Below are positions 1 through 5,781 of a stretch of 8,620 nucleotides of DNA, piece after piece; the first letter of the stretch is position 1, and every line of letters starts with the position of its first letter. Source of the stretch: DAIRVC01 sp036803025 (GTDB lineage Bacteria; Chloroflexota; Anaerolineae; Anaerolineales; E44-bin32); the NCBI GenBank assembly GCA_036803025.1, contig DAIRVC010000112.1, forward strand, positions 1 through 8,620. The letters are read 5' to 3'. The translations under genes and the position numbers were made by a program. The notes under the pieces are model-generated. The model searched no databases. It was not told the origin of the DNA and saw only the letters and a program-made list of their open reading frames with translations.

Positions 1-2
1 CG

Positions 3-671
3 GCGATCGGGCAAAGCCTGTGCCGGGAAGGCGCGCCGTTGGGACTGGCGCAGGCTGAAGCGCTCTGGCTTGATCGCGCCCTGACCCATTTCGGCTTTGT
101 GCAGGCGGCTGTGGACCTGCTGCCTAACGTGCGGCCGAAGGAGTTCTTCCGCCCGGGGCAGGTCGACCGGCACGGGAACTTCAACAACATCGCCATCGGT
201 AGCGATTATCGGCGCCCGCGCCTGCGCCTTCCGGGGACAGGCGGCATTCCGGACGTCACCCCGGTGTTAAGCGACATCTACCTGTATGTCCCCCGGCATT
301 CGCGCGTGACGTTCGTTGAGCGGGTCGACTTCCTCTCCGGCCTTGGGCACAACCCGGCGCGGCGGCGCGGCGCCGGGCCGCGCTACCTGGTGTCGGATCT
401 GGGCCAGTTCGACTTCGAGGGTGGGCAGATGCGCTTGACGCATGTTCACCCGGGTGTCACCTCCGCCCGCGTTCAGGCTAAGACGGGCTTCGCCTTGACG
501 GTGGCCCCGGGCCTGGCTGAGACGGCCCTGCCGAGTGCTGAGGAGCTGCGGCTCTTGCGCGAGGAAATCGACCCACTCGGCATTCGGAAGCTGGAGTTCC
601 TCAGCGGTCCGGAGCGGCGTCGCGAGATGGAACGCATGCTGCGTCAGGAGGCCATGCTCAACGGCCGGTAG
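3..671 (+). CDS. CoA-transferase family I, subunit B (GctB-like), 5'-truncated
   Basis: The reading frame is open from the window edge, so the true start lies upstream; 222 residues are visible. The segment GQVDRHGNFN, then GTGGIPD, then a hydrophobic strand with VERVDFLSGLGH, and near the end LRLLREEIDPLGIR, match the order and spacing recalled for the glutaconate CoA-transferase beta subunit (about 266 residues in Acidaminococcus). That family moves CoA between acyl groups as an A2B2-type enzyme; the B subunit carries the catalytic glutamate. By spacing from the GQVD motif that glutamate would fall just upstream of the window, so activity cannot be judged here. The A subunit would be expected immediately upstream. 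Related enzymes act in glutaconate fermentation and in steroid ring degradation (IpdAB), so the substrate is unknown. The frame ends in TAG, and the next gene has its own promoter 27 bp later. Confidence 0.85.
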   Translation, partial: AIGQSLCREGAPLGLAQAEALWLDRALTHFGFVQAAVDLLPNVRPKEFFRPGQVDRHGNFNNIAIGSDYRRPRLRLPGTGGIPDVTPVLSDIYLYVPRHSRVTFVERVDFLSGLGHNPARRRGAGPRYLVSDLGQFDFEGGQMRLTHVHPGVTSARVQAKTGFALTVAPGLAETALPSAEELRLLREEIDPLGIRKLEFLSGPERRREMERMLRQEAMLNGR

Positions 672-697
672 CTTTTGGGCGCGCCGCGGTCGGCTGC

Positions 698-726
698 TTG
701 TGGTCCGCAATACGGGCGGGTATACT
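698..726 (+). promoter_or_regulatory. Sigma70-type promoter of the GH3 gene
   Basis: TTGTGG at 698-703 and TATACT at 721-726 are separated by exactly 17 bp, the preferred housekeeping spacing. Transcription would begin near 732-734, only a few bases before the ATG at 736. There is no Shine-Dalgarno-like sequence between the -10 element and that ATG, which suggests a leaderless or nearly leaderless mRNA. Inference from sequence only. Confidence 0.6.
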
Positions 727-735
727 GGCCTGTGC

Positions 736-3549
736 ATGCGGCGCCTGCTTGTTCTGCTCCCTCTATTGATGGCACTAACCCAGCCGGTTGTCGTGTCCGC
801 CGGACGAGAGCCTCACCTGCAGCGTGACGCCGCCGCAGAGTTGTTGGCGTCGATGACGGCGGAGGAGCGCGTCGGCCAGCTCTTCTTGGTGACATTCACG
901 GGCAGCGCCCCCGGGCCGGACGCGACCATCATGGACTTGATCCGCCGCGGTCACATCGGCGGGGTGGTGCTCAGGACGCGCAACGACAACTTCGTCGAGA
1001 GCCCCGACACGGCTGCCGCGGCCCGGGCGCTGATCGCCTCACTCCAGGAAGCCGAGTATCGGGCCTCGCAGGCCGCCGCCGAGACAGGGTCGCCGACGCC
1101 TGGTGCGGGCGGAGGAGCCTACGTCCCGCTGCTGATCGGTCTGTCGCAGGAGGGGGATGGAGCGCCATACGCCGAGATCCACTCGGGGCTGACGGAGCTG
1201 CCCTCCGAGATGGCGGTGGGCGCGACCTGGGATACCGACCTTGCCCAGGAAGTGGGCGAGATCCTGGGGAGCGAGCTCGAGGCCATCGGGGTCAATCTCC
1301 TCCTCGGTCCGTCACTGGACGTGCTTGAGAATCCCCAGACGGCCGGCGAGAGCGACCTGGGCGTGCGCGCCTTCGGAGGCGATCCTTACTGGGTCAGCTT
1401 GATGGGGGAAGCCTACATCCGGGGTGTGCACGCCGGATCGGGCGGTCGAGTGGCCGTCGTGGCCAAGCATTTCCCCGGGCACGGCGGCAGCGACCGGCCT
1501 CTCGAAGAAGAGGTGGCGACGATCCGCAAGTCCCTGGAGCAGCTGCAGCGAATCGAGCTGGCGCCCTTCTTCGCCGTCACCGCAGCCGCGCCCGGCGATG
1601 CGGGCGTGGCGGATGCGCTCCTGACCTCGCCGATCCGTTACCAGGGCTTTCAGGAGAACATCCGGGCGACGACGCGGCCGGTGAGCCTGGACCCTCAGGC
1701 GTTTGGGGAGCTCATGGCCCTCGAGCCCCTGGCCACCTGGCGGGCTGCCGGTGGTCTGACGATCAGCGACGCGCTTGGCTCGCGGGCGGTGCGGCGCTTC
1801 TACGACCCGCGCGGTCAGGTATTCCGCGGGCCGCTGGTCGCGCGCGACGCATTCCTGGCCGGCAACGACCTTCTTTACCTGGGCAGCTTCCAGGGTTCTG
1901 ACGACCCGGACGAGGCGACGACGATCCGGCAGACACTGGCCTTCTTCGTCCAACGATATCGTGAGGACCCTCTCTTTGCCGAGCGGGTCGACGCCTCGGC
2001 GCTGCGCGTCCTGCGGCTGAAGATGCGTCTGTACGGCGAATCGATGGATTTCGAGGATGTGAGTACGCCGGAGGCGGGACTGGAGACGATCGGGCAGGGG
2101 GGGGCAACCGCCTTCCGGGTCGCGCGCGCTGCGGCAACGTTGATCAGCCCGGTAGATGCAGAAGCATCGGTCCAGCTCGGCGGCCCGCCCCAGCTGGCCG
2201 AGCGGATCGTCTTCTTCACGGACGTCCGCCTGCAGGGCCAGTGTTCGACCTGCCGGACCGTGCCGACTCTCTCGCAGACTGCGCTCGAAGACGCGGTCCT
2301 GCGGCTCTACGGGCCCGCCGCGAGTGGCGAGGTGGGAGGCTGGAACCTGACCTCCTACACCATGGCGGACCTGGCACTGTACTTCGACGAGCCTGTTCCG
2401 CCCAACTTGGGACTGGCATTGACGGCGCCTGAAGTGCTGGACGAAGCCCTGCGCACCGCAGACTGGCTGGTCTTCTCATTCCTGGGAAACAGCGAATCCG
2501 TCTACGGCTCGAACGCGCTGCGACTGCTTCTGGATCGGCGGCCCGATCTGGCGCAGTCGGCACACATCGTGGCGATCGCCTTCGGGACGCCCTACGATCT
2601 CGACGCCACCGACATCAGCAAACTCGACGCGTACTTCGCCTTGTATTCCAAAGGCGCGGCGTTCGTCGAGATGGCGGCGCGGCTGCTCTTCGAGGAGGCC
2701 ACGGCTCGCGGCGCCTCGCCTGTGAGCGTGCCGGGGATCGGCTACGACCTGATCGAGGTCACTGCGCCGGACCCGAACCAGATCATCCCGCTGACCGTGC
2801 GAACCGAGGAGAGCGAGGGGACTCCCGAGGGCCTGGCCGGCGGCTACACAGTTGGCGACATTGTCCAGGTCGAGGCCGGGATCGTCCTCGATCACAACGG
2901 GCATGTGGTCCCGGATGGCACGGTGGTTGAGATTAGTCTGGGGTACGCGAGCGAAAGCGCCTCGTCGACCGTCGTGCGGGCGACGACGGTCAACGGCTTG
3001 GCGCAGGCCGATCTTGCACTGGAGCGCTTCGGCCTGGTGATCATCACCGCTACCAGCGACCCGGCCCGGGTTTCCGAGATCCTCCAACTGGATGTGCAGG
3101 AAGGCGTGCAGGCGTTCGTCACCGTGATCGCGCCCTCGCCGGTGCCGACCGCCTCGCCGGCGAGCACTGCCACGCCGACCAATGGCGAAGAGCCGGAGGT
3201 TAGCGCGGAAACGGGGCCCGGCGAGAGGCGTGCGTTCGGCGTCCTGTCCTGGCTGCTGGGCGTGGCCGGGATAGCGCTGGGGCTAGTTGGGCGTCGGCAG
3301 CCGCGCCTGGTCATGTTGCTGGGCAGACCTGGGCCGCGGAGTGACCTCCTGGTCGCCATCGGCGGTCTGCTGGGCGTGAACCTGGTGGGGTGGACGTTGG
3401 GGGCTTCGGGAGGCTGGTCGCTGCTCTTGAGTCCGCTACTGGCTGCGCTGGGGGGCGCGGCTGGCAGCCTGGCTGAGTGGTTGTGGATCAACGGCGCGCG
3501 GCGGCGCGTTACCGCAGGTAGCCGGCCAGGGCCAGGACCAGGAGAGTGA
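736..3549 (+). CDS. Exported glycoside hydrolase family 3 protein (NagZ-like) with Ig-like domain and membrane tail
   Basis: The 937-residue protein starts with a signal peptide (MRRLLVLLPLLMALTQPVVV, cut probably near residue 22). A GH3 TIM-barrel follows at about 40-440: MTAEERVGQLF at 40-50, the substrate-loop motif KHFPGHG at 244-250, and the predicted nucleophile Asp345 in TISDALGS. About 465-680 resembles the second, alpha/beta GH3 domain. An invasin/Ig-like (Big-1 type) domain sits near 710-792, then a Pro/Ser/Thr linker (798-816) and two or three hydrophobic segments (about 833-852, 870-890, 894-918). It is therefore probably a membrane-tethered outer-surface hydrolase. GH3 beta-N-acetylglucosaminidases cut GlcNAc from cell-wall muropeptides, but the Asp-Ser-His general-acid loop typical of NagZ is absent after KHFPGHG, so substrate and even activity are open. 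The frame is open further upstream to 535, but that region overlaps the CoA-transferase gene in another frame; the ATG at 736 is chosen for the signal peptide and promoter. Confidence 0.85.
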   Translation: MRRLLVLLPLLMALTQPVVVSAGREPHLQRDAAAELLASMTAEERVGQLFLVTFTGSAPGPDATIMDLIRRGHIGGVVLRTRNDNFVESPDTAAAARALIASLQEAEYRASQAAAETGSPTPGAGGGAYVPLLIGLSQEGDGAPYAEIHSGLTELPSEMAVGATWDTDLAQEVGEILGSELEAIGVNLLLGPSLDVLENPQTAGESDLGVRAFGGDPYWVSLMGEAYIRGVHAGSGGRVAVVAKHFPGHGGSDRPLEEEVATIRKSLEQLQRIELAPFFAVTAAAPGDAGVADALLTSPIRYQGFQENIRATTRPVSLDPQAFGELMALEPLATWRAAGGLTISDALGSRAVRRFYDPRGQVFRGPLVARDAFLAGNDLLYLGSFQGSDDPDEATTIRQTLAFFVQRYREDPLFAERVDASALRVLRLKMRLYGESMDFEDVSTPEAGLETIGQGGATAFRVARAAATLISPVDAEASVQLGGPPQLAERIVFFTDVRLQGQCSTCRTVPTLSQTALEDAVLRLYGPAASGEVGGWNLTSYTMADLALYFDEPVPPNLGLALTAPEVLDEALRTADWLVFSFLGNSESVYGSNALRLLLDRRPDLAQSAHIVAIAFGTPYDLDATDISKLDAYFALYSKGAAFVEMAARLLFEEATARGASPVSVPGIGYDLIEVTAPDPNQIIPLTVRTEESEGTPEGLAGGYTVGDIVQVEAGIVLDHNGHVVPDGTVVEISLGYASESASSTVVRATTVNGLAQADLALERFGLVIITATSDPARVSEILQLDVQEGVQAFVTVIAPSPVPTASPASTATPTNGEEPEVSAETGPGERRAFGVLSWLLGVAGIALGLVGRRQPRLVMLLGRPGPRSDLLVAIGGLLGVNLVGWTLGASGGWSLLLSPLLAALGGAAGSLAEWLWINGARRRVTAGSRPGPGPGE

Positions 3550-4495
3550 GCGCCGCGGCGGCCAGCGCGCGGTCGGTCGACGACGAAAGCCAACGCGCCA
3601 GGCGTGCGACCGACAGGTCCGGGTTCTGCGGCGAGGCTGGGAGCGTGTCGCCGCGTAGCGCGTGTCGAAATGCGGCGATGCTCAGCGGGCGGTCATCGGG
3701 GTGGAGCGCCATGCCCCACAGGATTGCGCGTTCGACGTCGAGGGGGATGGCCGTGTTGAGGCTGCGCGGGGATTGCAGGGAGCCGGGATCGAGGAAGCGC
3801 TGCTTGGCTTCGGCCGGCGCGGAATTGGTGACCAGATGGTAGAGCGTGGCGGCGAAAGCATAGATGTCGCTGCGGGCATCGGTGTGTCCGGAATCGCCGC
3901 CGTACTGCTCGAGCGGCGTGTAGTGTGCGGTGCCGCGACCCTGGATGACGGTGACGGTCATCTCGTCCGGGACCAGCTGTTTGACCAGGCCGAAGTCGAC
4001 GAGTTTGAGGAGCCCCGAGGGGGTCAGCTTGAGGTTGCTGGGTTTGATGTCTCGGTGAATGACGGGAGGCGTCTGACCGTGCAGGTATTCGAGGGCGTCG
4101 GCCAGCTGTCCGGCCCATTCGAGGACGCGCACGATGGGCAAGGTCTTCCCGTCAAGGCGGGCGCGCTCCATCAGGGTGCGCAAGTCGTCTCCGGGGACAT
4201 AGTCCATCACCAGGTAGTCGCGGTCTCCCTCGGTGAAGTAATCGGAAACCTTGGGCAGGTTGGGATGGTCGAGGCGGGCCAGCACGGAGGCTTCGTTGTA
4301 GAACTGATCGCGAGCCTGGGCATGAACGGCCTCGGGCAGCGTGGCGTCCTGCTGGACCTCTTTGAGCGCACACAGTCGGCCCGGCAGGCGGCTGTCCTCG
4401 GCCAGGTAGATGGAACCCATGCCGCCACGTCCGATGATCTGGCGGATGAAGTAGCGTTCGTGGAGGAGCGAATCGGTCTGAAGCGGCTCGGGCAT
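3509..4495 (-). CDS. Membrane-anchored Ser/Thr protein kinase (Hanks type)
   Basis: This 328-residue protein has all key kinase elements: glycine loop GRGGMG (22-27), ATP lysine Lys45 in ALKEV, helix-C Glu68, catalytic loop HRDIKPSN (147-154) with Asp149, DFG (167-169), a GTAHYTPLEQ activation-loop end (PLE in place of APE), SDIYAF with Asp210, and DDRP (267-270). The kinase domain fills about 15-282. After a short juxtamembrane piece rich in Arg there is one hydrophobic segment (309-326), then only two residues. It is thus a tail-anchored kinase facing the cytoplasm with no PASTA or other outer sensor domain. The frame is open upstream to 4939, but that part lies inside the divergent FHA gene; MPEPLQTDS at 4495 is chosen because kinase homology begins soon after and a -10 element lies just ahead. 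The FHA-winged-helix protein next door is its likely phosphorylation target. The 3' end overlaps the convergent GH3 gene by 41 bp. Confidence 0.93.
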   Translation of the reverse strand: MPEPLQTDSLLHERYFIRQIIGRGGMGSIYLAEDSRLPGRLCALKEVQQDATLPEAVHAQARDQFYNEASVLARLDHPNLPKVSDYFTEGDRDYLVMDYVPGDDLRTLMERARLDGKTLPIVRVLEWAGQLADALEYLHGQTPPVIHRDIKPSNLKLTPSGLLKLVDFGLVKQLVPDEMTVTVIQGRGTAHYTPLEQYGGDSGHTDARSDIYAFAATLYHLVTNSAPAEAKQRFLDPGSLQSPRSLNTAIPLDVERAILWGMALHPDDRPLSIAAFRHALRGDTLPASPQNPDLSVARLARWLSSSTDRALAAAALTLLVLALAGYLR

Positions 4496-4514
4496 CGTCG
4501 GCGCCTGATTGAGA

Positions 4515-4520
4515 ATTATA
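4515..4520 (-). promoter_or_regulatory. -10 element for the kinase gene
   Basis: Read on the minus strand these bases are a perfect TATAAT. Transcription would start near 4508, giving a leader of roughly 13 bases before the ATG at 4495, with a weak AGGCG ribosome-binding sequence. No convincing -35 hexamer was found 16-18 bp upstream, so activation by a regulator is possible. Confidence 0.5.
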
Positions 4521-4522
4521 CT
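4517..4522 (+). promoter_or_regulatory. -10 element for the FHA-winged-helix gene, overlapping the kinase -10
   Basis: TATACT on the plus strand lies on almost the same base pairs as the minus-strand TATAAT. Transcription would start near 4529, leaving about 29 bases of leader that hold the strong ribosome-binding site at 4546-4552. No clear -35 hexamer is seen at the right distance. Confidence 0.4.
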
Positions 4523-4545
4523 CCGCTGGTTCGTGCGGGAGCGCA

Positions 4546-4552
4546 GGGAGGT
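4546..4552 (+). promoter_or_regulatory. Ribosome-binding site that fixes the TTG start of the FHA gene
   Basis: GGGAGGT ends 5 bases before the TTG at 4558. No ATG or GTG in the right frame lies closer to the FHA domain with a comparable site; the next in-frame ATG, at residue 18, has no Shine-Dalgarno sequence and would cut into the start of the domain. Confidence 0.6.
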
Positions 4553-4557
4553 GGACG

Positions 4558-5220
4558 TTGAGCGATGCTTCCAGCGAGCTGCCTGTATTGTTGGCGCTGA
4601 CGCGCGGGATGAAGGGCGCACGCTGGGTGCTCGACCGTCCGGATTTTGTGATTGGGCGCGGGGCGGAATGCGATCTGACGGTGGCGGATCGCCAGGTCTC
4701 CCGCCGCCATGCCCGAATCCGACGGGCGCGCGACGGTTTTGTGCTGGAGGACCTGGGCAGCAAGAACGGTACGCACTTGAACGGGGCGTTGCTGGCTCAG
4801 CCGACGACGCTCCAAGACGGCGATGTACTGCAGATCGCCCTGGCCTTGGAGCTGGTCTTCGTGGGGACGGAAGCGACGATGCCCCTGGCTGTGTCCGGTG
4901 AGGCTGGCGGCGGTGTGGCTCGGTTGCAGATGGATGCACAGGGTCACCGTGTCTGGGTAGGGGAGCGGGAGGTGGATCCTCCCTTGTCGCCGCCGCAGTA
5001 TCGTCTGCTGGAGCTGCTGTACGAGCAACGTGGCGGGGTGGTCAGCCGGGAGCAGGTGGTTGCGGCGGTGTGGCCGGGCGCAGCGGGTGAGGGGGTTTCT
5101 GAGCAGGCGATTGACGCGCTGGTCCGCCGGTTGCGCGACCGACTGGCGCAGGCCGATCCTGGGCGAGAGCACGTGCTCACGGTCCGCGGCCACGGTTTCC
5201 GTCTGGCGGATGACACGTAA
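4558..5220 (+). CDS. FHA domain - OmpR-type winged-helix transcription regulator
   Basis: This 220-residue protein begins with TTG. An FHA domain occupies about 20-102 and carries the phosphothreonine-binding set: Arg34 in IGRG, Ser48/Arg49 and His51 in VSRRHA, and GSKNGTHLN (67-75) with Asn70 and Asn75. After a short Gly/Ala-rich joint, residues about 140-217 form a Trans_reg_C (OmpR/PhoB-like) winged helix: LSPPQYRLLELL, SREQVVAAVW, a recognition helix with AIDALVRRLRDRL, and the wing hairpin VLTVRGHGFRL. There is no receiver domain, so control would come through phosphothreonine binding rather than aspartate phosphorylation. Mycobacterial EmbR also joins an OmpR-like DNA-binding domain to FHA and is phosphorylated by the kinase PknH, but in the opposite order and with a BTAD domain between. 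The divergent kinase gene 62 bp away is the obvious partner. Target promoters are unknown; the shared intergenic region is the first candidate. Confidence 0.92.
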   Translation: MSDASSELPVLLALTRGMKGARWVLDRPDFVIGRGAECDLTVADRQVSRRHARIRRARDGFVLEDLGSKNGTHLNGALLAQPTTLQDGDVLQIALALELVFVGTEATMPLAVSGEAGGGVARLQMDAQGHRVWVGEREVDPPLSPPQYRLLELLYEQRGGVVSREQVVAAVWPGAAGEGVSEQAIDALVRRLRDRLAQADPGREHVLTVRGHGFRLADDT

Positions 5221-5238
5221 ACGGGCGGGGAACGCGCA

Positions 5239-5261
5239 GCCCCTCCGCGAGGCGGAGGGGC
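5239..5261. terminator. GC-rich hairpin between the FHA gene and ssrA
   Basis: Two perfectly paired 10-base arms (GCCCCTCCGC at 5239-5248 and its complement at 5252-5261) flank a 3-base GAG loop. It sits 18 bp after the FHA stop and 2 bp beyond the tmRNA CCA end, so it could end both convergent transcripts. Neither side has a proper run of T, so it is a hairpin-only terminator or a processing/stability structure. Confidence 0.55.
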
Positions 5262-5263
5262 GC

Positions 5264-5662
5264 TGGTGGAGATGGCGGGAATCGAACCCGCGTCCGAAAG
5301 ACTCGACCGACGAGCATCTACAAGCGTAGCCGGTCTATTCTCGTCTCGCGCGTGTCAGCCCGGCCAGCAGGGCGGCGACAGCGCCAGCCGTTGGGACCCG
5401 AAGGCCCTCTTTCGCATCGGTCACGGCCGCCGATGCGGCACCCGAGCCATTGGTCACCCGACCCGCGAGCCGGCCCAGGGGGGTTGCGGCGGGTGGCCCC
5501 CTTAGCGGGGGCGGGCTTCCGGCCCAGCAGGGGTTAGGCTGCTAGGGGGAGAGCCGCAAAGTCAGTGCGGTTGGCACTTTGGTTGTGCGCTGATTTTGCG
5601 AGGTCGGCGCCTCTCGGCTTGCAGCTCGGGGCCAGCCTCTTCCGTCGAAGCCTGTCATCCCC
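5264..5662 (-). ncRNA. ssrA: Transfer-messenger RNA (tmRNA)
   Basis: The 399-base RNA rescues stalled ribosomes by acting first as tRNA-Ala and then as a short mRNA. Its 5' end GGGGATG (5662-5656) pairs with CATCTCC just before ACCA at the 3' end, forming a 7-bp acceptor stem whose third pair is G-U, the alanine identity signal. The 5' region continues with GACAGGCTTCGACGGAAGAGG, which resembles the conserved tmRNA 5' domain. The T arm is GCGGG-TTCGATT-CCCGC (5291-5275) and the CCA is encoded (5266-5264). A tag reading frame lies at 5590-5534, ending in TAA, followed by GC-rich pairing stretches expected for pseudoknots. Length is slightly above the common 350-400 range. It lies downstream of smpB on the same strand but has its own putative promoter. 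One-piece, not circularly permuted. Confidence 0.97.
5534..5590 (-). other. tmRNA proteolysis-tag reading frame
   Basis: Read on the minus strand from the GCG resume codon, the frame encodes AHNQSANRTDFAALPLAA and then TAA. The base four before the resume codon is A (context AAAATCA|GCG), as needed for correct framing in studied tmRNAs. The LAA ending fits recognition by ClpXP and tail-specific proteases. Eighteen encoded residues is long, and the proline within ALPLAA is unusual compared with the common ALAA. The resume codon is inferred. Confidence 0.85.
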
Positions 5663-5671
5663 GGTAACATC

Positions 5672-5677
5672 ATTTTA
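5672..5677 (-). promoter_or_regulatory. -10 element of ssrA
   Basis: TAAAAT on the minus strand ends 9 bases before the tmRNA 5' end, a workable distance for direct initiation or slight 5' trimming. No clear -35 hexamer stands 16-18 bp upstream (a TTGGGG lies at 5693-5698, only 15 bp away). The element is flanked by a 5-bp inverted repeat GGTAA/TTACC (5663-5679). Confidence 0.5.
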
Positions 5678-5698
5678 CCACACTCTCGCCGACCCCAA

Positions 5699-5768
5699 TG
5701 CGCATAGCCACTTCCACCCTCCCAACCCCATCACCACTCTCACTCTGATGCACATGAGGCTATGCGCA
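5699..5768. repeat. 11-bp inverted repeat upstream of ssrA
   Basis: TGCGCATAGCC at 5699-5709 is the exact reverse complement of GGCTATGCGCA at 5758-5768, with 48 bases between. In minus-strand RNA it would form a stem in the stretch between the stop of the unknown gene and the ssrA promoter. The loop is strongly strand-biased (G-rich on the minus strand). It may be a terminator-like or processing structure, or a regulator site; no T run follows. Confidence 0.6.
5714..5729 (-). other. Potential G-quadruplex in the loop of the inverted repeat
   Basis: The minus strand reads GGGGTTGGGAGGGTGG: three G runs of at least three and a fourth of two, with 1-2 base loops. A two-layer quadruplex is possible as it stands; three layers would need another run, for example the GG at 5734-5735 with a bulge. 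Sequence pattern only. Confidence 0.4.
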
Positions 5769-5781
5769 GTGCGATCGCAAC

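Noticed and set aside
535..735. Upstream extension of the GH3 frame to 535
   Set aside because: It lies within the 3' end of the CoA-transferase gene in another frame and upstream of the likely promoter; the signal peptide begins at 736.
3130..3180. Pro/Ser/Thr-coding stretch considered as a tandem repeat
   Set aside because: The DNA does not repeat in a regular unit; it is a low-complexity linker between the Ig-like domain and the membrane tail.
3662..4561. 299-codon open frame on the plus strand opposite the kinase
   Set aside because: The minus strand encodes a complete kinase with all motifs; the plus-strand frame is an antisense shadow caused by GC-rich codon use and has no recognisable domain.
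4496..4939. Upstream extension of the kinase frame to 4939
   Set aside because: It runs antisense through the FHA gene, is low-complexity in Pro/Arg/Ser, and precedes the clear start at 4495.
5266..5505. Open frame on the plus strand starting MEMAGIEPASE
   Set aside because: It is antisense to the tmRNA; the MAGIEPAS-type start comes from translating the complement of a T arm and acceptor stem, a frequent annotation artefact.
5770..5779. TGCGATCGCA palindrome resembling the cyanobacterial HIP1 octamer GCGATCGC
   Set aside because: A single copy in GC-rich DNA; nothing else in the window suggests a cyanobacterium or repeated use.
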